A stretch of 64,000 nt of DNA from Microcoleus sp. bin48.metabat.b7b8b9.023 (GCF_013299185.1 NZ_JAAFKG010000004.1:124001-188000), one strand, 5' to 3'. Positions 1 through 9,318 are shown, counted from the first letter of the stretch. A program made the numbers and translations. The notes: generated by a model not told the origin, from the sequence alone.

Positions 1-41
1 CTGGCGTAGTATTCCCGAACCCAAAGCACTACAAAGCGCAT

Positions 42-1233
42 GGGAGCATCTCAATTATGCAATAAGTAGAAATACTTACAATGGTAATATGCAAGAATTA
101 TGTAAAATGTAAAAACACACTTACGAGTCAGAAAAATATGACCCCAGAAGAAACTCAAGAAATCCAAAAATGTCTAGAAACGGTATCCTCTATCTTACTC
201 CAGAATACACCATCAGAACAGCTAAAAGACTTTGGCAGTATTGAATTAGCCGTTAGAGATCATGTCCTCAAAGAAGTAGCTCCAGAAATTGGAAAATTTT
301 TTAAGCAGCAGCAGTCAGACAGAAGCAGGCAGAGCCAGAGAAATCCAGACCTGCATGGGTAAATGGCGAGTAACAGAACAACAAAGTAAAAAACTTGGAC
401 TCAAGAAAGGGACAAGATTAAGCCCTCACGCCGGAAAAATGCTGCCTAATATTGAGCGCTAACGTATCTTATGCCAATGCGACCAAAGACTTACAACAAC
501 TCACAGGAATATACGTATCCCACAGTACGCAACAACGGCTAGTACATCGACAAGAATTTGTGGAGACTGTAGCACAGAAAACTGTCACCGCTTTGAGTTT
601 AGATGGAGGCAAGGCAAGATTAAGAACCGACTTAGGAGAAGCCAGTGAATGGCGAGACTACAAAGCCGTGGCGTTGCATAATCAACAGTGTGCCGCTTTC
701 TTTCAAGATAATAACAAGCTATTGGATTGGGTGAATCTACAGCCTTTAAGTGAGCCAATTACTTGTTTGGGTGATGGACATCCAGGGGTCTGGAATTTGA
801 TAGCTGGGATTGCTTCATCCGAGAAACGTTTAGAGATTTTGGATTGGTATCACCAAACATGAAAACCTGTACAAATTGGGTGGTTCTAATCAACGTTTGC
901 GAACCGTGGAGACTCATCTGTGGCGTGGTCAAATTGATGGGGCAATCGCTGCTTTGGCTGACTGGGATACACCTCACGTCAAAAACTTTCTGGATTATTT
1001 AGAACGACATCGATGTAGAATTCCTGATTATCAGGTGATGCAGTCTAAAAAAATCACAATTGGTTCTGGTGCTGTCGAGGCGACAATTAAACAAATTGGA
1101 CGGAGAATTAAAATATCCGGAGCACAATGGAATCGTGACAATCTGGCTCAAGTTCTGAAACATCGTTGTGCTTATTTAAATCTCGCTTTGGCCTGAATAG
1201 TATTTATACTCATTACATATTTGAGATGCTCCC
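42..1233 (+). mobile_element. ISKra4-like insertion sequence with intact ends and target duplication
   Basis: The 1192-bp element begins GGGAGCATCTCAATTATG and ends with its inverted counterpart, 17 of 18 positions matching. It is flanked by the direct 8-bp repeat AAGCGCAT at 34-41 and 1234-1241, as expected for a target-site duplication. It interrupts a tnpB gene, and removing it with one target copy restores that frame. The internal transposase is frameshifted, so the copy is not autonomous, but its ends look mobilisable if an active relative exists in the genome. Confidence 0.85.
139..1196 (+). pseudogene. Frameshifted ISKra4-family transposase
   Basis: Fragments in different frames (about 139-362, 363-473, 452-862 and 876-1196) together resemble one ISKra4-family transposase. 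Recognisable pieces are the segment around SANVSYANATKDL and STQQRLVHRQEF, the central LSLDGGKARLRT region, CLGDGHPGVWNL, and a C-terminal part with GSGAVEATIKQIGRRIK. At least three frame disruptions are needed (near 360, 465 and 865), so it is inactive. Family assignment rests on recalled motifs. Confidence 0.7.
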
Positions 1234-1755
1234 AAGCGCATTTTCTAAAGCTGAAGAGATTATCAAGAGTTCTTGCTAGAAAGGTGAAAGGTTCCAGCAA
1301 TAGATACAAAGCCAAAATCCAACTGGCAAAACACCATGCAAAAATAGCAAACCTCAGAAAGAATACTCTACATCAAGTCACTACTTACTTATGCAAAAAA
1401 CACGCAAGGATAGTAGTAGAAGACTTGAATATTGGAGGGATGCTAAAGAATCACAAGCTAGCACAGGTAATAGCTGATTGCGGATTTCATGAATTTAAAC
1501 GCCAGCTAGAATACAAAGCGAAAAAGTTTGGCTGTGAAATTGTCGTTGCTGACCGCTGGTTCCCGTCGAGCAAAACCTGTTCGAGTTGCGGGCATATTCA
1601 AGATATGCCACTCAAAGAAAGGGTTTATAACTGTGGAAGTTGCGGTCATTCGATGGACAGGGATTTAAACGCAGCCATCAATTTATCACGGTTGGCTTTC
1701 ACGGTGAAAGCTTACGGAGGGATAACCGCTCCCATGCTCCCGACGAAGTAAGAAG

Positions 1756-1782
1756 CAAATGTCTAGACTTGTCTAGTATTTG
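1756..1782 (+). other. Subterminal hairpin at the right end of the tnpB element
   Basis: An imperfect palindrome (CAAATGTCTAGAC, 2-base loop, GTCTAGTATTTG) lies just past the tnpB stop codon. IS200/IS605 elements carry such hairpins near their ends, and the guide RNA of TnpB normally runs through this zone. The same hairpin recurs inverted at 63739-63765 beside the second tnpB relic. Confidence 0.5.
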
Positions 1783-1932
1783 TGTAGCAGCAAGACTAAA
1801 CTAGAAACAAGACGATCGCAAATTTGAGCCTTAAATTTATCTGCTTTGGCCGCCGTGTCTGCCCGAGCAGAAAATTCATCGCCTGCAGCGAGCTAAAACA
1901 AAAAAAAGCGGGACTCGCGCGCCGACTATTTC

Positions 1933-3876
1933 ATGAACAAATCGCTGACTCGCCAAATCACCGCAGGCATCGGCATCGCCTTGGGAATGCTAATTTTTAA
2001 TGCGGCAACTTCCTACCGCAATACTCTGAAGTTAGTCGAAAATGAAGCCTGGGTGAGTCACACTCACCGAGTGTTAACTGAACTCGAAGTCACACTTTCG
2101 ACGGTAAAAGATGCTGAAATTGGACAGCGCGGCTATTTGCTCACGGGAGAAGAACGGTATTTGGAACCATATTACAGCGCGATCGCTGGTGTCAACGTAC
2201 AAGTAGTCGGATTGCAGGAGCTAATAGTTGACAAGCAGCAGCAACAGCGAACTCGTCAATTAAAAATTGCGATCGACTCTAAATTAGCCGAACTTGAGGA
2301 AACCATCAATCTGCGGCGCAAAAAAAACTTAGCAGCAGCCATGCAGCAAGTAAAAACCGATCGGGGAAAGCAAATCATGGATGGGATTCGACAGCAGGTA
2401 GCTGTGATGATTGTGGCAGAAAATCAGCTATTGCAGCAGCGCGCCCGAGAATCCCAAGCCAGCGCTAATCTGACAATCGTGACTTTTACCGTTGCTGCTG
2501 TAGTAGATTGGCTGTTGCTGGTGTTGGTTTACTATTTGGTGCAGCGCGATCGCATTTTGCGCGACAATGCCCAAATCAAGCAAAATCAACTTTTAGAACA
2601 ACTAGAACACGATCGCAATTCCCTGCAATTAACCGAAGAACGTTTCCGCCTCGCCATTGTTAACGCTCCACTGCCAATTATGCTGCACGCTGAAAACGGA
2701 GAAGTTTTGCAAATTAACTCCGCTTGGACAGAATTTTCAGGCTACAAATCCTCAGAAATTCCTACAATTGAAGATTGGACAGAAAAAGCTTACGGCAGCC
2801 GCAAATCCCTAGTGCAAGCAAATATTAATTGGCTGCACAAATTAAACTCGCGCCTTTCTGAAGGTGAATATATAATTACCACAGCCAGGGGTGACAAACG
2901 AATTTGGGACTTTTATTCTGCACCTTTAGGCAAGCTTTCCGACGGCAGAAGTTTAGTAATTAGTACCGCCATTGATATCACTGCACGCAAACAAGCAGAA
3001 GCGGAAATTCGGATGCTTAACGCTACGTTAGAACAGCGAGTCGAACTCCGCACCAATCAACTGCAAGGAGCTAACGAAGAATTAGAAGCTTTCACCTATA
3101 CCGTCGCCCACGATTTGCGCGCGCCCTTGCGGGGAATGCAGGGATTGGCTGAAGCTTTGTTAGAAGATTACGGCGAAATCCTTGACGAACTCGGTCAAGA
3201 ATATGCCCAGCAAATTGTAAATTCTGGGCAACAATTAGAAGATTTGATCCAAGATTTGCTAGCATACAGCCACCTGAGCCGCACTGATTTATCGCTGCAA
3301 GTTGTAGAGTTAGAATCTGCTGTCGCTGAGGCAATTGCTATGGTACAAGCCGATGCTAAGTCCAACGGTGCTCGCATCAGCGTGCGATCGCCCTTATTGC
3401 GGGTAATTGCCCATCGCGTTACTTTAGTTCAAGTCATCGCAAATTTGCTCGCCAATGCTATAAAATTTGTGGCAGGCGCATCGCCGCAAGTGCAGATATG
3501 GGCTGAGGAAATTCAACTGCCTCCAGAAGGAGAGACAGACAGACAGACTGCGGGAGAATGGAAAAGGGGGACAGTGGAAAAGTGGGAGCATTCGCAGTTA
3601 TTGATTAGCACTGGCCAATTGCCTGTTATCAAAGCCAACGAAGACGATCGCATCATTCGTCTGTGGGTAGAAGACAATGGCATCGGTATTGCTCCTGAAC
3701 ATCAAAAACGGATTTTTCGCGTCTTTGAACGGCTTCACGGTATCGAGTCCTATCCCGGAACTGGTATAGGATTAGCTATTGTACAAAAAGCAGTCGATCG
3801 CATGGGCGGTCAAGTTGGGGTGGAATCCCAATTAGGACACGGCAGTCGATTTTGGATACAACTGAGGAAAGGATGA
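1933..3876 (+). CDS. CHASE3-PAS sensor histidine kinase
   Basis: Membrane-bound sensor kinase of 647 aa. A transmembrane segment at about 10-28 and another at 180-203 bracket a CHASE3 sensor domain (VKDAEIGQRGYLLTGEE at 58-75). A PAS domain follows at about 235-352, then the dimerisation/phosphoacceptor domain with His393 in AHDLRAPLR, and an ATPase domain with an N box near 507-518, DNGIGIAP and GTGIGLAIV. The stimulus is unknown. The stop overlaps the start of the next gene (ATGA at 3873), an Rcp1-like receiver, so the two are translationally coupled and very likely a cognate pair. HIP1 sites in and around the gene suggest native DNA. Confidence 0.9.
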   Translation: MNKSLTRQITAGIGIALGMLIFNAATSYRNTLKLVENEAWVSHTHRVLTELEVTLSTVKDAEIGQRGYLLTGEERYLEPYYSAIAGVNVQVVGLQELIVDKQQQQRTRQLKIAIDSKLAELEETINLRRKKNLAAAMQQVKTDRGKQIMDGIRQQVAVMIVAENQLLQQRARESQASANLTIVTFTVAAVVDWLLLVLVYYLVQRDRILRDNAQIKQNQLLEQLEHDRNSLQLTEERFRLAIVNAPLPIMLHAENGEVLQINSAWTEFSGYKSSEIPTIEDWTEKAYGSRKSLVQANINWLHKLNSRLSEGEYIITTARGDKRIWDFYSAPLGKLSDGRSLVISTAIDITARKQAEAEIRMLNATLEQRVELRTNQLQGANEELEAFTYTVAHDLRAPLRGMQGLAEALLEDYGEILDELGQEYAQQIVNSGQQLEDLIQDLLAYSHLSRTDLSLQVVELESAVAEAIAMVQADAKSNGARISVRSPLLRVIAHRVTLVQVIANLLANAIKFVAGASPQVQIWAEEIQLPPEGETDRQTAGEWKRGTVEKWEHSQLLISTGQLPVIKANEDDRIIRLWVEDNGIGIAPEHQKRIFRVFERLHGIESYPGTGIGLAIVQKAVDRMGGQVGVESQLGHGSRFWIQLRKG

Positions 3877-4337
3877 GCCAAAGGCAGACGATTTTGCTGG
3901 TGGAAGATAGCCCCGTTGATATTCTGTTGATGCAGCGGGCGTTTCGCAATCAGATTTTTACTAATACTTCGCTGCAAATTGTCCGAGATGGAGATGCAGC
4001 GGTTTTTTATTTAAATGGTGATGGAGAATACAGCGATCGCGAGCGCTATCCTTTACCTGCGATAATTTTACTAGATTTGAAGTTGCCCAGGCGATCGGGT
4101 CACGAGGTTCTGAGTTGGCTCAAACAGCAGCCACAACTAAAACGTTTACCTGTGGTTGTTCTTACATCTTCGAGGCAAACATTAGATGTCAATCAAGCTT
4201 ACGATCTAGGCGTTAATTCTTATTTGGTTAAACCTGTCGGGTTTGCTTCTTTATCGGACATGATGCAGAGTTTTGGCGAGTATTGGCTCAACCAGACCGA
4301 ACTGCCGGAACCTATAGAATTTTCTGGTTTATCGTAG
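3873..4337 (+). CDS. Rcp1-like single-domain response regulator
   Basis: A 154-aa receiver domain with no output domain. The acidic pocket (VEDSP), phosphoacceptor Asp68 in LLDLKLPR and the conserved Lys120 in LVKPV are present. The long insert after the second helix (FYLNGDGEYSDRERYPLP) is typical of the Rcp1 family, partners of phytochrome-like kinases. The ATG at 3873 is chosen because it overlaps the kinase stop as ATGA and has GAGGAAAGG just upstream; a start at 3852 would be inside the kinase frame without such support. It presumably receives phosphate from the kinase encoded just upstream. Confidence 0.9.
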   Translation: MSQRQTILLVEDSPVDILLMQRAFRNQIFTNTSLQIVRDGDAAVFYLNGDGEYSDRERYPLPAIILLDLKLPRRSGHEVLSWLKQQPQLKRLPVVVLTSSRQTLDVNQAYDLGVNSYLVKPVGFASLSDMMQSFGEYWLNQTELPEPIEFSGLS

Positions 4338-4689
4338 CGCTATCCCAATTTTTAGGGTTTATTTCCTCGTTGTCAGACTTTTCCTCGTAACGAGAGATTT
4401 GAGATACTTCGACTTGGCTGTACAAGTTTGAGATTTACTTGTAGCGCCGTGAATCTGGGAGTTTGAACTTTGGTCTAAGATTTTGTAATCTCCACTTCTG
4501 CTGTCGTGGGCTTGTATCCATTTTTGGGTGGTCATCAGTCATTCCCAATTCTTTAATCTCAAATATAATCAAATCAAAACTGGTAGAAGTTGGTTTTGAG
4601 GTGGCGAGTCCTGTATCATCTGTTCCTGTGCGATGAATCCAAGATTGACGGGAGGCTAATCAACCTCGAAAATCGTAAGGCTGGGATTT

Positions 4690-4789
4690 TTACCAGAAAG
4701 AATTGGTTGAAAGCCCGCCCGCGTTTGACGGAGAAATTAAAATTAGACTATTCATTACTCCAATCCTCGGACTTAAGGGTAGAGGTTGC
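4690..4789 (-). repeat. Composite dispersed repeat, copy 1 (inverted)
   Basis: The reverse complement reads CTCTACCCTTAAGTCCGAGG, then ATTGGAGTAATGAATAGTCT, and later CTTTCAACCAATTCTTTCTG. It matches the copy at 36467-36571 over about 100 bp and shorter copies at 33884-33965 and 61157-61197. Each copy has a CAGTTGA heptamer array just upstream in its own orientation. Confidence 0.75.
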
Positions 4790-4804
4790 CCTCAAAAGTC
4801 AAAA

Positions 4805-4835
4805 GTCAACTGTCAACTGTCAACTGTCAACTGTT
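4805..4835. repeat. Heptamer array (GTCAACT)n
   Basis: Four tandem GTCAACT units plus a partial one. This is the same heptamer (read as AGTTGAC/CAGTTGA on the other strand) as the arrays at 24165, 33833, 36425, 40985, 52659 and 53310. It resembles the STRR heptanucleotide repeats of filamentous cyanobacteria. Confidence 0.85.
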
Positions 4836-5083
4836 GAAGCAAGGCATTGACTAATATAATACCCACAAGGTTCGAGAGAAGACATTAGGTTATGTATCTG
4901 TTAGCAAATACTGGGAAAAAACTACCGACAGCATAATCTGTGAGATATAATAAAATACAAGCAAATACAATGAAAAAAATCCGAGGATAGTTAATTAGCA
5001 CTAAATATTGAAATAACGGGATTCCTCAATAACATATTCTTAGATTCAAGAATGTTTGTGCCAATACAAAAAGCCCAAAAACC

Positions 5084-8011
5084 ATGCTGTCTATTCTGTT
5101 GATCGACGACAACCCGAACGATCGCCTGATGATCGAGCGAGAACTGAGAAAAACTTTGCCCGATTTAGAAGTTAAGTCGGCGATAGATGCCCCAAGTCTC
5201 GAACAAATCCTGGTCGTCGGGGGTTTTGACATGGTAATTACCGATTACCAAGTGCGCTGGAGCGACGGATTAACTATTCTGAAAAAAGTTCAAAGCCAGT
5301 ACCCAAATTGTCCGGTAATTATGTGTACCGACAGCGGCAGCGAACAAGTGGCAGTCGAAGCGATGAAAGCGGGTTTGAGCGATTACGTGTTCAAAGGGCG
5401 GCACTTCAATCGGCTGGCGTCCGCCGTGCGCGAAAGTTTGGAAAAACAGCAGTTGCGGGAGAATTACGCGAGAACTTCGGCGCAGTTGGCAATTTCTGAG
5501 GAAAGGCTGAGGGTGGCTATCTGCGCCTCGCAAATGGGAACTTGGGATTGGAATATATTAACTGGCGAGGTGGTTTGGTCGGAGGGACACGAACTGTTAT
5601 TCGGGTTGGAAAAAGGCAGTTTTTCGGGAAGTTATGAAGCATTTTTTGCCTGCGTTCACCCAGACGATCGCGATTCTATTGCTCGCGCGATCGCCTTTTC
5701 TTTAGATAACAAGATAGAATACCAGCACGAATTTAGAGTGATTTGGCCCGACGGCAGCTTGCACTGGATCGCGGCTAGGGGCAAGTATTTTTATGATGGT
5801 ACTGGTAAATCGGTGCGATCGATCGGCGTGGTTTGGGATATTACCGATCGCAAGTTATCCGAAGCCAGAATACAGGAAAGCGAGGAAAATTTGCGCTTTG
5901 CCCTGGAAGCAGCTAACACGGTTGCTTTTTCTTGGGATTTTGTTTCCGCCGAAATCCGCCGTTTTTCCAATGCCCAAACAGAGATAGGTTTTCTCCCGGA
6001 GAGCGCCGTTGGTACTTTGGAGGAAAAAAAGAATGCGGTGCATCCAGACGATCGCGACAGCTTTTTTGCAGATTTGGATGCCGCACTCAACGGCTCGGGA
6101 GTTTACGACTCGCAACACCGCCAAAAGCGCCCCGACGGTTCGGTGATTTGGCTTCACGACAAAGGGCGGGTGGTTTTTGACGCATCCGGTAAACCTGTGC
6201 GGCTGTTCGGCGTTGCGATCGACATTACCGCTCGCAAACAGTTAGAATACGATCGCTCCCAAGCTTTGGCGCGCGAGCGATCGTATTTGCACCGCCTGCA
6301 AAAGTTAACCTCCGCCTCAGTTGCGCTCCACTCCATGCTTTCGGTAGCAGACATCGTTCAGTTAGCAGCAGATAGCGCCCGCTCCATTCTGGAAGTCCAC
6401 CAAGCAGCCGTCAACCTCAGCCCTTCCGCCCAGTGGGATGTTGGAATTAGCAAGTTTTCCCTATCCGAAAAATACGCCCAGTGGCAAGATTACTGCGAAG
6501 AGCCAGACGGTACGGGCATTTATCAGGAAGTTTGCCGGCACCAACAGGCGATGCGGATGACTCAAAGCGAGTTAGAGGCTCACCAGGCGTGGCGGAAGTT
6601 CGGCAAGGCTGCCGACAAGCACCCGCCGATGCGGGGCTGGCTGGCGGTACCGCTGACGGCTCGCGATGGCAAAAATATGGGATTGATTCAGTTGTCGGAC
6701 AAGTATGAGGGGGAGTTTGGGGAAGATGACGAAAATATTTTAATGCAGTTGGCTCAGGCAGTTTCGGCAAGCATCGAAAACGCGCGGCTTTATGAGGAAT
6801 CTCAGCAAGCAAATCGGATGAAAGATGAGTTTTTAGCAACTCTTTCTCACGAGTTGCGATCGCCCTTAAACGCGATTTTGGGCTGGGCGCAACTGCTGCG
6901 ACACCGCAGTTTTAGTCCGGCTGCTACTGCTCGGGCTTTGGAAACAATCGAGCGCAATGCTAAATTGCAAACTCAATTGATTGAGGATTTGCTGGATATT
7001 TCGAGAATTATTCGCGGCAAATTGACTTTAAATCCTTGTCCCGTAAATTTGATTTCGATGGTGGAAGGAGCGGTAAATACGGTGCGGTTGGCGGCCGATG
7101 CTAAGTCGATCGACGTGGAGTTGGCAATTCTAGATTTGGGCTGGGATACTGCTGAATTTTGCCCGCTCAAAGAGGTTTCTGGCGATCGCGAATCTCCGTT
7201 AAATCCGAGATTTTTGGTATCGGGAGACCCCGGCCGCTTGCAGCAGATAATTTGGAATTTGTTGACGAATGCGATTAAGTTTACGCCGCGCGGCGGGCGA
7301 GTGGAAATCCGCTTGGAGCGATTTGATTCGGAGGTTGAGCTAACTGTTACCGACACCGGAATTGGGATTGCTGCGAATTTTTTGCCTTACGTGTTTGAGT
7401 CTTTCCGGCAAGCGGATGCTACGATTACTCGCAATTATAGCGGTTTGGGGCTGGGTCTGGCGATCGTCCGGCAGTTGGTGGAACTCCACGGCGGCAGGGT
7501 TTGGGCCCAGAGTCCGGGACTGGATATGGGTTCGACTTTTACTTTCCGCCTCCCTTCGATTCCGGTAAATTCGATCGCCCGTGAGGAAGCGTCGCTGTTG
7601 GCTGGCGGTGGTAATTTACAGGGAGTCAAGGTTTTGGTGGTTGATGACGAGGTGGATTCGCGGGAATTTATGATGTTTGTCTTGAGCGATTGCGGGGCGG
7701 CTGTCAGGGCTGCATCCTGTGCTGCTGAGGCGTTTGAGGTGGCTTCGGAGTTTGTGCCGGATGTTTTGGTCAGCGATATCGGAATGCCTGAGGAAGACGG
7801 CTATTCGCTGCTGTTAAGGCTGCGTTCTCTGGCAACCCAAAGCGGCAGGAAGTTTCGGGCGATCGCCCTGACGGCCTATGCTAGAGATGAAGACCGCGAT
7901 CGGGCTTTGAAAGCTAGTTACGATCGGCATCTGACTAAACCCGTACAGCCCGATGTCTTGGTGGAGGCTGTAGTCAGTTTGAGGCGTGCCGGCGCTAACA
8001 ATTTAAAATAA
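5084..8011 (+). CDS. Multi-domain hybrid histidine kinase (REC-PAS-PAS-GAF-kinase-REC)
   Basis: A 975-aa soluble hybrid kinase with no membrane segment. Order: receiver at 1-120 (Asp54 in VITDYQ), two PAS/PAC units at about 150-255 and 275-385, a GAF domain at about 405-575, phosphoacceptor His589 in LSHELRSPLNAILGWAQLL, ATPase at about 700-830 (NLLTNAIKF, DTGIGI, GLGLGLAIV), and a C-terminal receiver at about 848-965 (VVDDEVDSREF, VSDIGMPEEDG, LTKPV). Receivers at both ends suggest it takes input from another kinase and relays phosphate onward. No output domain is fused and no obvious partner adjoins it. The start is the first ATG of the frame, and the receiver begins directly after it. Confidence 0.9.
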   Translation: MLSILLIDDNPNDRLMIERELRKTLPDLEVKSAIDAPSLEQILVVGGFDMVITDYQVRWSDGLTILKKVQSQYPNCPVIMCTDSGSEQVAVEAMKAGLSDYVFKGRHFNRLASAVRESLEKQQLRENYARTSAQLAISEERLRVAICASQMGTWDWNILTGEVVWSEGHELLFGLEKGSFSGSYEAFFACVHPDDRDSIARAIAFSLDNKIEYQHEFRVIWPDGSLHWIAARGKYFYDGTGKSVRSIGVVWDITDRKLSEARIQESEENLRFALEAANTVAFSWDFVSAEIRRFSNAQTEIGFLPESAVGTLEEKKNAVHPDDRDSFFADLDAALNGSGVYDSQHRQKRPDGSVIWLHDKGRVVFDASGKPVRLFGVAIDITARKQLEYDRSQALARERSYLHRLQKLTSASVALHSMLSVADIVQLAADSARSILEVHQAAVNLSPSAQWDVGISKFSLSEKYAQWQDYCEEPDGTGIYQEVCRHQQAMRMTQSELEAHQAWRKFGKAADKHPPMRGWLAVPLTARDGKNMGLIQLSDKYEGEFGEDDENILMQLAQAVSASIENARLYEESQQANRMKDEFLATLSHELRSPLNAILGWAQLLRHRSFSPAATARALETIERNAKLQTQLIEDLLDISRIIRGKLTLNPCPVNLISMVEGAVNTVRLAADAKSIDVELAILDLGWDTAEFCPLKEVSGDRESPLNPRFLVSGDPGRLQQIIWNLLTNAIKFTPRGGRVEIRLERFDSEVELTVTDTGIGIAANFLPYVFESFRQADATITRNYSGLGLGLAIVRQLVELHGGRVWAQSPGLDMGSTFTFRLPSIPVNSIAREEASLLAGGGNLQGVKVLVVDDEVDSREFMMFVLSDCGAAVRAASCAAEAFEVASEFVPDVLVSDIGMPEEDGYSLLLRLRSLATQSGRKFRAIALTAYARDEDRDRALKASYDRHLTKPVQPDVLVEAVVSLRRAGANNLK

Positions 8012-8034
8012 TTCAATTAATCATTAGTAATTAT

Positions 8035-8316
8035 GTTAGTAGTGAGTACTTTAGCCCGCATCAAAATCCTAGGAATAAAGTCCTCGATACAAACCTCAAT
8101 CAAATTCGTTCGTAGTGAGGACTTTAGTCCGCATCAAAATCTAGGAATAAAGTCTGAACGATCGAACCTCAATCAAATTGGTTCGTAGTGTGGACTTTAG
8201 TCCGCATCAAAATCTCACTAATAAAGTCCGAACGATCAAACCTCAATCAAATTGGTTCGTAGTGTGGACTTTAGTCCGCAGATATGTTGCGGACTAAAGT
8301 CCACACTACAAACCTT
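8035..8316. repeat. Four tandem 73-74 bp hairpin-repeat units
   Basis: Units start near 8035, 8108, 8181 and 8255, each opening with GTTCGTAGTG(A/T)GGACTTTAGTCC or a variant. The last unit continues into the inverted sequence GCGGACTAAAGTCCACACTACAAACC, giving a strong hairpin at about 8255-8316. Related GGACTTTAGTCC hairpins occur at 45535-45570, 48445-48650 and 49915-50310. It occupies most of the gap after the hybrid kinase gene and may also end its transcript (inference). Confidence 0.85.
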
Positions 8317-8390
8317 TTATAAAATGCCGATCGAATGATTGGTTTGTGTTAATATGCTAAAATATCCAAAAACCACGCAATAAATAAGAA

Positions 8391-8888
8391 GTGGACAAAC
8401 TTCAGACAGACATAGAAGCAATTTGCTCTCAGATTGAGGCCTTGCGCCGCGAACGCCAACAGCTTAGCACTGGCGCGATCGCCCCAGCGGGGGATTCGCC
8501 CCAAGCCATCGCTGATGCTTACCGCCGTCACGCGAGGGAAACAGCACAAGTGTCGGCAGAAGTCAAGGGAATAGATGATGCGATCGCAGCTCTGTCTGTT
8601 CAACTGAATCAGAAACAACAGCTATCGGTAAACTTGCAAAGAATGAGTCCAATGGAGCAGCAAGTTGAAGAGGGAAGAGAGCTCGCTCGCGGACACGCGG
8701 AACGGATTAACGAACTGGCAGCCCAATTGGCGGGAGAAGTGAAGGAACTTAAAGCCATTGCCGACCAAATTAGCCCCAGCTACTGGCAGGTTTATTACAA
8801 GCCTTTTATTACGGGTTTTAAGAGTATTTCTGTACCCTACGTGCGATCGGACGGGGATGTTTGGACTATTGTCAATCGAGTAGTTTAG
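8391..8888 (+). CDS. Coiled-coil protein of unknown function
   Basis: A 165-aa protein starting with GTG. Residues 1-125 are mostly heptad-like charged and leucine-rich helix (for example LQTDIEAICSQIEALRRERQ, MEQQVEEGRELARGHAERI), predicting a coiled coil. The C-terminal 40 residues are aromatic (SYWQVYYKPFITGF). There is no signal peptide or membrane segment. Composition and HIP1 content match the surroundings, so it is probably a real gene. I do not recognise a family. Confidence 0.65.
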   Translation: MDKLQTDIEAICSQIEALRRERQQLSTGAIAPAGDSPQAIADAYRRHARETAQVSAEVKGIDDAIAALSVQLNQKQQLSVNLQRMSPMEQQVEEGRELARGHAERINELAAQLAGEVKELKAIADQISPSYWQVYYKPFITGFKSISVPYVRSDGDVWTIVNRVV

Positions 8889-8952
8889 AGAGGCTGCGGG
8901 ATCAGAAATTGGAACCACTCAAGACATTTTTTTCTGTCCCTCTTCCTCTACT

Positions 8953-9318
8953 TCAACCGCGCAGCAGTTGCTTAATGGTACCCACCAATTCCTGAGGGTG
9001 AAAGGGCTTGGCGATGTAAGCGTCAGCTCCTTGTTTCATTCCCCAGTAGCGATCGAACTCTTCGCTTTTGCTCGAACACATTACCACGGGCAAATTCTGA
9101 GTTTTGGGGTCGCTCTTGAGCCGGCGACAGACTTCGTAGCCGTTCATCCGGGGCATCACGATATCCAGAACGACTAAATCCGGGCGGTTGGCTTTGATTT
9201 GCTCCAGAGCTTCTACGCCATCACTAGCTACGGTGACGTTGAGTCCTCTACCTTTGAGCAAGTCGGCGATCATCTCCCGCAGAGTGACGCTATCATCAAC
9301 AACCATAACTGTACTCAT
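8953..9318 (-). CDS. CheY/PilH-like response regulator
   Basis: A single receiver domain of 121 aa with VVDDSVTLREM, phosphoacceptor Asp in LVVLDIVMPRMNG, and the conserved Lys in IAKPFHP. It resembles the PilH/PixH regulators used with type IV pili or phototaxis, but a lone receiver does not identify the pathway. The start at 9318 is chosen because the receiver fold begins there; an upstream in-frame extension to 9459 has low-complexity VNVNANVNVNV sequence. No chemotaxis genes adjoin it. Confidence 0.85.
   Translation of the reverse strand: MSTVMVVDDSVTLREMIADLLKGRGLNVTVASDGVEALEQIKANRPDLVVLDIVMPRMNGYEVCRRLKSDPKTQNLPVVMCSSKSEEFDRYWGMKQGADAYIAKPFHPQELVGTIKQLLRG

Larger units (their letters stand above)
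1..1751 (+). pseudogene. IS200/IS605-type TnpB relic, split by an inserted IS
   Basis: Two pieces of one reading frame: bases 3-41, truncated by the window edge, and 1234-1751. Joined across the insertion at 42-1233 they read in frame through the region before the RuvC-II motif. The right piece keeps the VEDLN motif (RuvC glutamate), a zinc ribbon with CSSCGH and CGSCGH pairs, and MDRDLNAAIN with the last catalytic aspartate. TnpB is an RNA-guided nuclease of IS200/IS605 transposons. This copy cannot make a full protein because an insertion sequence sits in it. The apparent TTG start at 1221 lies in the inserted IS end and is an artefact. No tnpA is visible. Family call is firm from the motifs. 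Confidence 0.8.
4338..5083. other. Gene-free stretch with repeats
   Basis: 746 bp between two signalling genes. It holds an inverted copy of a dispersed composite repeat (4690-4789) and a heptamer array (4805-4835). An 86-codon open frame at 4590-4850 is made partly of those repeats and is not believed. I see no clear promoter or terminator. Confidence 0.5.

Noticed and set aside
452-1196. Functional transposase from 452 and 876
   Set aside because: The frames need at least three shifts to join, so it is a pseudogene.
1221-1751. Independent 176-aa TnpB gene starting at the TTG at 1221
   Set aside because: The first codons are the inverted end of the inserted IS; the true frame continues from bases 3-41.
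4590-4850. 86-aa open frame
   Set aside because: It is built from a dispersed repeat and the heptamer array, with a poor start.
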